14,163 nt of DNA from Pigoraptor vietnamica (Eukaryota; Opisthokonta; Filasterea): the NCBI GenBank assembly GCA_943704525.1, contig CALSCQ010000313.1:1-14163 (forward strand), read 5' to 3'. Below are positions 1-7,444 of the stretch, in pieces. The position numbers were made by a program, and so were the translations under genes. How positions within the stretch are numbered: position 1 is the stretch's first letter; each line of letters starts with the position of its first letter. The notes under the pieces are model-generated. The model worked only from the letters and a program-made list of their open reading frames with translations, did not search any database and had not been told where the DNA came from.

Positions 1-117
<117 letters not shown>

Positions 118-201
118 GTGCGTGTGCGCGTCTATGTGTGTCTGTGCGGTGTGCATGCAAGATGTGAACGACGTCAGCATTGACGCATTCATCCTGTCCA
201 G

Positions 202-3200
202 ATTGCGAACACTGCGACACAGGAGAACATCCAGTTTACGAGCCGTGCGAAGGGATCGACGTCGGCCACTTGTGCGCCGCCCACCACGGCCACGTTCTAT
301 CTGTACGGAAAGGTGGCGAATGTGGGCACGTACGTCCTCAAATCGATCACGAGCAAGGACGCCTTCAACAACTCTGCCACGAACACGTTTGCGTCGCCCC
401 CCCCCGCCATCGGCGTTCTCGGTCCCGGTGAGTGCAACTGTACACGGGGAAGAAGAGGGACCGAGAAGTGTGCGCACGCGTTCGTCGAAAGGCGTGTGTC
501 CACGCAATCGCGGTTGGCTTACAGCATTGTTTTCGATCACGCAGACACGACGCCGCCGGTGGTGTTTTCCGCTGTGCCCCGCCGGGAGCCCTACATTTGG
601 GGCTTTGATCCGGCCAAGTCGCCGGCGTTCCTGCTCACGTTCGACACGTACGACACGGACAGCGGCGTGGTGGCAAACACCCTCCGCCTGCTTGTCTCGA
701 GCGCCAAGAATGACTTCCAGAAGACGTTCGTGCCTACGAACCCTCCCGCGGCCGACATGACGGCCTACACGCCGATCGCCCCGGGCTCCGACTGCGCGGT
801 GTGCACCAAAATTCAGGTCAGTAGATGCTCGGATGCGCTCTCTTGACGCACGAACGAACCGTGGCGGGCCACTTTTAGACAGGGAGACAAACAAAATGAC
901 GAGCGTCGCATGACACCATTCACTGACCGGACTCTCAAATACGAACCTTCCGAAATTGCAGGTGTCCATTACGTCCAGCGACCTCTCGGCGGGCTCGTAC
1001 TATGTCAAGCAGCTGACCGTCGCGGACAAGCTGGGAAACACGCTTGTGCGCAACTACACGGCCACCGAGGTCCCGTTCTCGGTCGGAGTCCGTGAGTACT
1101 TACACCAATGAGTAGCCATTTCCTTGCTTTAAAAGCATCCGACGCGGCGGATCCCCCCCCCCCTCCCCCACCCTTTCTTTTTTTTGCGTCTGTGTGGCGC
1201 AAGTGCAAATATCCGCTGTGAAGGCTTGTCGTCGTGGTGGCAACTCCGCTAATGCTGCCCGGCGCGCGACCCTTTTACCTTGCAGCGGCTCTGAGCACCG
1301 TTCCCCTCAACTATCTCATTTTCCGGAAGGACGTGGACGCCTCTCTCTGGAACGCCAATGTCGCCGCGTCCGTGTCGGTCCCGTATGCGTTTGTCGCGAC
1401 CGTCGCCAAGGCGCAGGGTGTCACCCCCAAGATCACCTCGTTCCGGCTGAGCGGCCAAGACATCACAATCTTGAGCGCGAACACGAACACTGCGCAGTGT
1501 GCCGACTCGAGCACGTTGTGCACGATCGTGTGTGGGTTTGACGTTCCCCCGGCGCTCCTCACGAACTCGCTCGCGACTGTCACGACACTGAATATCACGT
1601 CGTCGGATGGCTCGATCGTGCTTGCGGCGTGGACGTCGGACATTCTCGCATCGAACAATTTCCAGTCTGTCATATTCCTGGGCTCCGGTACGTGCACTGC
1701 GCACGCTGACGCTTCGCATTAAGAGTGACATTACGCGACTGTTTGGCCTGTTGTCGCATACGTTCGCATCTCCTCGAATGGATGGTCGCGTTGTTATCGT
1801 GTGATGAACTTTTGTTTTGTTATGACAATCATCATTATTATCTGTGTGTGTGTGTGTGTGTGCGCACGTGTGTGCGTGTGGGCCTGTTGTGCGTGTGCGT
1901 GCGTGTGCGTGCGTGTTTCGGCTTTAACTTTCCCGTAATATGAATGTTGCGCTTGCCCCCAGACACCAAGGCACCTACGCTCCGATCCATCGCGACGACC
2001 TCATCTGCCGCCGGTCGAACCGTGACAGTTCTGCTACAATTGGACGACAGTTCGGGATTCCGCCCCGCGATGTCGGCATCTCTCGACGTGGAAGTGCGCG
2101 ACATGTCTTCGCTTTCCACGCGGAAGGAAACGTGGAAGGCGGCGTGCGGCGTCCCGTCCTCCGTCGTGTTCAAGCCGAGTCCTCTCTCGTGCTCGATTAC
2201 GACGGCGTCGCTTGACGAGTTCCCCGCCAAGGCAGGCATGTGGGGCCAAATCAAGACGGTCTCGATCACCGACTACATGGGGAACCAGGCCGCGATCGAT
2301 ACGAGCCAGCGCACCGACGCCCTCTTCGGCCTTCCCGGTGAGTGCGCGCCGTTGCGGCTGTTCTCATTATTCCAGCGCGCAGCCGCACGACTGTTCTACC
2401 ACTTAAATAAGTGTGTGTGCCGTTCGCCAATGTGTGTCTCATCTTTCTTACATTTTCACTTTCTTGCAGCTGCGAACGCGCAGGCGAGCGCCGTCCTCCT
2501 GGGCCTCTCCTCCGAACCGTGCTATGGCCGGCGTGTGGGGTCGCTGTCGACGTTTTCCACCGTCGTGCACTGGCCTGGCCGCCTCGTCGCTCCCACTCTC
2601 GCATCGCTCTCCATGTCGGTGAGCGGTATCAAGCTCCCCGCGACGAGCATTGCGTGGGAGACGCAGTTGCAGTCGGACGGCGCGACGTACAAGACGGTCG
2701 CGAAGATTGCCTTCGCCATTGATGCGTCGTACCCGCAGCTGGGCGCGAGCAAGAACGCCTACGTGATCGACGGCATCAACGTGCAGGACACGGCGGGCCT
2801 CTCGCAGACTGTCACTGTCGACCCTTCGCTTGCGTCTTTCTATTCTTTGAACAGCGACCGTGGGTGGCGAGGAGGGGAGGCATCCTCATTTGTGCGCTGC
2901 ACATGATACTCGGCCGTTTCTCTTTCCCTTTTCCCACTCTGCCTCGTTTTGCCTTGTGTCCTTGTGGTTGTCGGTCCTTTTCAGCCATTCATTCTCACGC
3001 TTCGCTTGCAGCTGCGGACTTGCCCGTCATCAACAAGGCCGCGTTTGCGATCGCGCACGCGAGCGCTCGGCCACCAGCCGTGTACAGCGTCTCGTTCACA
3101 GTCGTGGCGACCGCCGCGTACGGCAGCCTTTGCAAGTCAGTTGTCAAGGTCACGATGAAGGACCCCTCAACCGGCGAGCTGTTCTTTCAGCAGTTTAGCG

Positions 3201-5805
3201 ATGTGAACCTCATGCGCCAATCGGTGCTGACGTACAATCAGATGATGCGCGACACCACGCCGTACGTGACGATCACGCAGCTCGAGGTCCAGAATGTGTT
3301 TTTCAAGAGCGCGCTGGTGGACGGCGGCCAGTTGCCGGCGACGCGCGTGTTCACGCAGACTGGTGAGGGAAATGTGGAAGAAGCATGCACGCCCACCCTT
3401 GATTCTCTTGATTCGCAAGCAGGCATTCGCGCGTGTCGCATTACACCAACCAAAGTGTGGATGGAAACCCCCCTCAACGGGTCAAGCTGATGCGGCGTTT
3501 CACGCGGCTTTTTTTTTCTGCGCGCAGACACGACGGGACCTGATATCTCGTACATGAAGATCAAGGTCACCGGCACCGTCACGAGCCCCATGGTGGTTGT
3601 CACGGTGGCCTACAACGACAACGCGGGCGTCTGCACGGCTTCCGGGTGCATCGCGATCACATTCACACAGGTCGTCGCGAACACCGACCCGCTGCCCGTC
3701 CCTGGGCCTGGGCCAGTGCCCGCGCCTGTTTCGCCCGCCTCGCGTTCTCTCGGCCGCCGCGCAACTACTTCCGTGACGATTGCATCGACGCCCTCGAACA
3801 CCGTCGTGAACGCGGACGGCACGCTGACGATGACCATCAAGCAATCGGAAATCGGGGAGGGCGATTTCACCGTCTCGAGCCTCAAGATTGTCGACACCTT
3901 TGGCAACTCGAAGGTGTACGACGACAACGACCTGGAGGGCGTGATGGACTCGACGACCGTGTCGCTTGTCCTCGGTGGGTGTTGCAGAAGCCTGTCAGTC
4001 TGTTCGCAGCAGCTTCGTGGACTTTCAAACTGATGTATGGGGACGTGTTGGTGTATATTAGTGAAAGGTGTGTGGATGTATACCCTCTTTCTGGGATCTC
4101 CTAGAATGTCTTTCCAGCTGCCACGTGCTCGCTAGCTGGCTGTGCCTGAAGTATGAATGTGGGTATGAGATGGTCATATCGGTGCTTCTGTTCAACGTGC
4201 GCCCACCGTCCGCAGATCACGAGCCCCCGAAGCTCGTTTCCAACCATCGCATTCCGTCGTGGGGCATTGCGCCCAGCTACTCCCTCGGATCCCTGCAGCA
4301 CATCATCACGGTCAACGACAGCCTCAGCGGACCCACGGACGACGCGAACGGCTACGCGATGGTTCTCGGCATGCTCGGCGCGGATGCGACCAACAAGTCG
4401 GCGACACTGTCGGTGCCTGGCATTCCGGAGGCGGACTCGAAGCAGGCAACCGTGCGGTTCTCGGTAGCCTCGTCCTCGTTTGCCGGGTTGGTGCAAGGGA
4501 TGTGGGCCATTACCAGCCTCAAGGTGTGCGACAAGGCCGGAAACTGCGCCATGCTTAACCGCGAGGAGGTGGAGAGGCAGCTCGGAGAATCGACGTCGTT
4601 CTTCGTTGACAACGGTGGGTGTGCGTGTGTGCGTCTGAATCGCACGTGGTCGGCGTTGTGCAGGATCGCGACAGGACTGGCGCAGCGAGGAGAGGGCTGA
4701 ACGTCTCTGTCCTGTTTCAGACTGCGGCTGTTCGGGACCGGGCGTGATCGACAAGCCTGGTTCGCGGTGCAAGCAGGACACCGGCATGTACGTGTCACGC
4801 CTCGTGTCTTTCACGATCTGTGTCTCGATCGGCCTGACAATCTGCCCATATCTTCTCTTTCTTCCACACCCAGCTGTTACTGCAAGGACAACGTCGAGGG
4901 CAACTCGTGCCGCAGTTGCAAGTCCATGTACTACAACCTCGACGCCGCGAACCCGAAGGGCTGCTCGGCGTGCGCCTGCAATTTCCAGGGCACCGAGTCG
5001 TGCAATTCGACCGGCGCGTGCTATTGCCGAAGCGGATACAGCGGCATCGCTTGCAATCTGATCGGGACCGGACAGATGGGCGCTACCAACGGTGGTGGCG
5101 GTGGTGGCGGCGGCATGGGGATCGGAGTGTACGCGGGCGCTGCGGCAGGCGGCGTTCTGGCGATCGCAGGCGTGATCTTCGGCGTCGTCATGTACCGCAG
5201 GCGCCGTTTGAGTTCGTCGAACAAGGCGCCGACGTTCCTCATCGTGAGCAGCCTCCACAGCGGCAACGAGACGGGCGAGTCGACGATTGCGCTCAACACG
5301 GTTGGCGGGAGCAAGCGCGGAAAGGGGGACTGGACGATGTCGGAAGTCGAGTACCAGCGGCCTCCGTCTCTTGGCGCGAAGGGCGGCAAGCCGTACAAGT
5401 CGGACTACACGAGGCCGCCCGACGAGAACGTGTACGAGGACCTTGCCGAGGCACAGGAGGAGCTGAAGAAGAACAGGAACAGCGGCGGCGACAACAACGT
5501 CTCCATCTACGTCAACCCTCAGGCGGACGAGTACCTCGACATTGGAGGCTCTCGCGCGCGTGAGTGGCAGATGTGTTGTTCTTTACTTTGCTCCTCTCAC
5601 CTTTCACTCTCGCTCTCTCTGGAGGGGCAATCTATGATTTGAGCCAAGTAGCTCCCTCCTGTTTAAGAATGATGCGACGTCCATCGGTGTCCATCTCCGC
5701 TCTCTCCTTCTCTATCCCGTCATTGAACTGATCGCTTTCCTTCTCTGCCGATTCGCAGAGCGCTCCGAGTACGCGCAGCCCGGTCGCCGGGGCGTCGATG
5801 TGTGA
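202..5805 (+). CDS. Kinase-less single-pass receptor with tandem extracellular modules, laminin EGF and tyrosine-rich tail (5' end outside window)
   Basis: Twelve exons in the window: 202-427, 545-816, 962-1091, 1286-1687, 1963-2337, 2470-2859, 3012-3362, 3528-3974, 4216-4614, 4721-4787, 4874-5559, 5759-5805. They join in one open frame of 1263 codons plus TGA at 5803. Every junction has GT..AG and matching phase. The first visible exon is the end of a module, so the start codon lies upstream; its acceptor (ag at 200-201) is the least certain boundary. Order: end of module 0, modules 1-7 (each about 117-149 residues), laminin-type EGF, glycine run, membrane helix (5121-5195), YRRRR stop-transfer, and a cytoplasmic tail of about 140 residues. 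There is no kinase domain. I do not recognise an orthologue. The likely role is a cell-surface receptor or adhesion protein that becomes tyrosine-phosphorylated. Confidence is high for the gene and moderate for function. Confidence 0.85.
545..4614 (+). other. Array of seven tandem extracellular modules, exon-encoded with phase-1 borders
   Basis: Module exons: 545-816 plus 962-1091 (M1, split by a phase-0 intron), 1286-1687 (M2), 1963-2337 (M3), 2470-2859 (M4), 3012-3362 (M5), 3528-3974 (M6), 4216-4614 (M7). Each coding length is a multiple of three: 402, 402, 375, 390, 351, 447 and 399 nt. All outer junctions are phase 1. Several modules open with a D-x-x-(P/G)-P-type motif (DTTPPVV, DTKAPTL, DTTGPDI, DHEPPKL). 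Several end with a T-D/K-x-x-G-N-type strand (ADKLGNT, TDYMGNQ, VDTFGNS, CDKAGNC). Alternating hydrophobic residues suggest a beta-sandwich, perhaps Ig-like or cadherin-like, but I cannot assign a named family. M6 carries a proline-rich insert near 3690-3740. Confidence 0.7.
1843..1916. repeat. TG/CG-rich microsatellite in an intron
   Basis: A pure TG run (1843-1862) followed by imperfect TGTGCG-type units. It lies in the 275-nt intron 1688-1962 between modules 2 and 3. The acceptor (ag 1961-1962) lies 45 nt downstream after a short C run. Confidence 0.9.
4721..5195 (+). other. Laminin-type EGF modules, glycine run and transmembrane helix
   Basis: Exon 4721-4787 joins 4874-5559 by a phase-2 intron (donor 4788, acceptor ag 4872-4873), giving DTGICYCKDNVEGNSC. 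The cysteine spacing, the NVEG.SC..C...YY.L motif and the later TGACYCRSGYSGIAC match laminin-type EGF modules. About 14 residues later, eight codons for glycine (5091-5114) lead into a helix at 5121-5192 (GIGVYAGAAAGGVLAIAGV and following) with GxxxGxxxG spacing. YRRRR (5193-5207) is a typical stop-transfer signal. Known of the family: laminin EGF modules are extracellular, so the RRRR side is cytosolic. Confidence 0.85.
5196..5805 (+). other. Cytoplasmic tail with clustered SH2-docking-type tyrosines
   Basis: Seven tyrosines lie in the tail after the stop-transfer: VEYQRP (Tyr codon 5352), KPYKSD (5394), SDYTRP (5406), NVYEDL (5433), SIYVNP (5508), DEYLDI (5532) and SEYAQP (5770). Four are YxxP, the Crk/Nck-type SH2 consensus, and YVNP also fits the Grb2 pYxN consensus. 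The last two coding exons join by a phase-1 intron (donor 5560, acceptor ag 5757-5758), which adds the fourth YxxP and the C-terminus GVDV. Reading through that intron instead would stop at 5640-5642 and lose SEYAQP, so splice choice would alter the docking set. SH2 binding itself is inference. Confidence 0.75.
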
Positions 5806-5816
5806 GGAATTCCACC

Positions 5817-5834
5817 AAAACTGAATACAGTTTT
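5817..5834 (+). other. Stem-loop 11 nt after the stop codon of the kinase-less receptor gene
   Basis: Seven-base perfect arms AAAACTG / CAGTTTT around the 4-nt loop AATA, starting 11 nt after the TGA that ends at 5805. It is the only clear inverted repeat seen in this 3' flank, and no AATAAA was seen nearby. It could mark mRNA 3'-end formation, or be chance in an AT-rich patch. Confidence 0.4.
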
Positions 5835-5849
5835 TGCGCTTCTCAACGG

Positions 5850-5857
5850 TCACGTGA
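5850..5857. promoter_or_regulatory. TCACGTGA palindrome (E-box, bHLH-type site)
   Basis: A perfect 8-bp palindrome containing CACGTG, 131 nt upstream of the kinase gene's ATG in the short intergenic gap. Known: TCACGTGA is a high-affinity site for bHLH-zipper factors. The same bases overlap a perfect GTGAGT splice donor at 5854-5859, so the sequence may serve either role. Binding is not shown. Confidence 0.35.
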
Positions 5858-5963
5858 GTTGTCAGGCCAAATCGGGAAAAAGCCGGCCAAACATTCGAAG
5901 CGCCGGCGACAGTCCTCAAACAGATTTCATTTTCTTAAGCGTCGGTTTTTTTTTTTTCTGCAG
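5854..5963 (+). other. Candidate 5'-UTR intron of the receptor tyrosine kinase gene
   Basis: The donor GTGAGT (5854-5859) is a perfect consensus. The acceptor is a run of 12 T (5946-5957) followed by CTGCAG ending at 5963, the strongest polypyrimidine acceptor in the window. The 110-nt length is normal for this locus. The acceptor lies 24 nt before the ATG at 5988. If the intron is real, the first noncoding exon and promoter must fit in 5806-5853, lie inside the upstream gene, or the two genes share a transcript. Confidence 0.5.
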
Positions 5964-5987
5964 TGAGAGCTCGGAGAGATTCCGACG

Positions 5988-7444
5988 ATGGCGTTTGTTC
6001 TTGTTGGCCTGCTTCTTGTGGCCTCCTTTGGCCAGCATTATGGCGGCGCGTACGCGGACGGCACCCTCACGGTGTATTTTAAGAGCGTGACGAACGAGAA
6101 CGGGCACACAAAGACAGGCGGTTGTTGCGACAACCTTTGTTACATGGGCGTATGGCCGTGCATCTGTACGGGCATTGACCAGTGCGACACATACGTCAGA
6201 ATGTGCCTCAACTATGACCGCAAGGTGTGTCAGGCGCCGGCCCTGAGTCGGTCCGCAGTCGGGCCGGCAGCACTGTATCCGCCGTGCAGTCCCGTCTGTC
6301 TGACGGCACTCGCCGCAACCCACGGCCGGTGGGCCGACCGCCTTTGAGAAGGCATGGACGCGATAGTTGAACTCGGCCAGGGGCGTCAGCCTCCAGTTTA
6401 TTACAGCTGTAACTGTTTTTATTGTTTGAATACTGATATTGTAACCCTCGGGCACTTTCTAACTGCTTTGACCGGCCGATCATTCTGTTGCAGAATACGA
6501 GGTGTTATGACCCTGATCAAGGGCTCTTTTCCTCGAATCAATATTTGTTCACAAGCAAAGTTCTTGGCGGCAACTCGTTTGATCTTTCAGACTTGACTGA
6601 GTACTCGGCGCGGCGGATATTTTATGGCTCATTGAAGGTGAGTGCATTGGCTCGGCTTCAACCGGCCGGCGTCAGGCCAGCGAGAACTGAATGTCGAGTG
6701 ACTGTAACGTAAAGTAATAACCTTTCGCGTATTCTAACTGGTGGCGGTCCGGCCTGCGCCGGCGCCGACGTGCACTCTGTCGGCCGATGCAAAGCTCGCC
6801 GGCCGGCCCGATGTGCTGGACCAGTGCCGCGGCTCGGCTGAGGGCAGGCAACTGAGGATGGGAGACTGAGGCCGGCCCGCCGCTGGCCGGCCGCGGCTTT
6901 ATAGTAGATGTCGAAGCTATCTCCGCCGGCCGCCGGACTCGTTTCGGCTTACTGACAGCCGTATTTTAATGTCGATGCAGGATATCACCTATGACGTGAG
7001 CATCGAACTTCTTGACAGCGATTCAACCCCCAATAGAAACGATGACTCGATCACCGACACAGTGCGCAGCATCAGCTCGATGTCGAACACGAATGGCAAC
7101 ATCGTTTACAGTACGCAAGAGAACACGTGGACGTCCTTCCTGTGGGGTGGGCAACCCGGCTGGCGTTGCATTATTAATAGCCTGCATGCTATTGGTTTCC
7201 GGAGCCGGTACTCGGGCCGGACTGATAACGGCTTACAGTTTCCGTCTGCTCGGCTCAGGTTACAGTGTCAAGTGTGCTACCAATTATTATGGCGAGGACT
7301 GCTCTACCTTTTGCAGCTCCTCTACCTGTGATAAGGGTGGAAAGTGCAACGCGAACACGGGCCTGTGCGACTGTGCGGGCAACTTTTCGTCGTCGGTGAA
7401 ATGCGCCGACTGTAATCCCGTCTTCTACGGCAAGACATGCATCG
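5988..7444 (+). other. Signal peptide plus MNNL-like and DSL-like N-terminal region
   Basis: Residues 25-79 contain a short hydrophobic strand, N-x-x-G, GGCCD, then QCDTYVRMCLNYDRK. This order matches the MNNL domain of Delta/Jagged ligands (CC followed by CDTYF.VCLK). Exon 6494-6637 adds VLGGNSFDLSD and ARRIFYGSL; exon 6981-7141 adds TYDVSIELLDSDS, again in MNNL order. Residues 193-206 read CATNYYGEDCSTFC, matching the DSL opening C-x3-YYG-x2-C-x2-FC. The rest of DSL is replaced by EGF-like spacing (CDKGGKCNANTGLCDC). Introns 1-3 are phase 0, 0 and 2, unlike the phase-1 EGF introns. The assignment is by eye; a profile search would be decisive. Confidence 0.68.

Noticed and set aside
4101-5258. 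Minus-strand open frame of 385 codons across module 7 and the laminin EGF
   Set aside because: It crosses several well-supported + strand exons and introns and has low-complexity Arg/Ala/His composition. No domain is visible.
5433-5543. ITAM in the tail of the kinase-less receptor (YEDL ... YLDI)
   Set aside because: The two YxxL/I units are about 30 residues apart, while a canonical ITAM has 6-8. They are listed only as separate docking tyrosines.
5560-6224. One giant fusion gene joining the kinase-less receptor to the kinase
   Set aside because: The splice 5559/5759 leads to a clean stop at 5803-5805, and 5988 opens a good signal peptide. Splicing from 5559 to 5964 does not enter the frame of the kinase gene.
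7146-7258. Alternative intron 7146-7258 giving ...FLWGYSVKC
   Set aside because: It keeps frame, but shortens the stretch between the conserved Trp and the first DSL-type cysteine further from the usual length (about 20 residues in animal ligands). Intron 7142-7238 fits better. RNA data would settle it.
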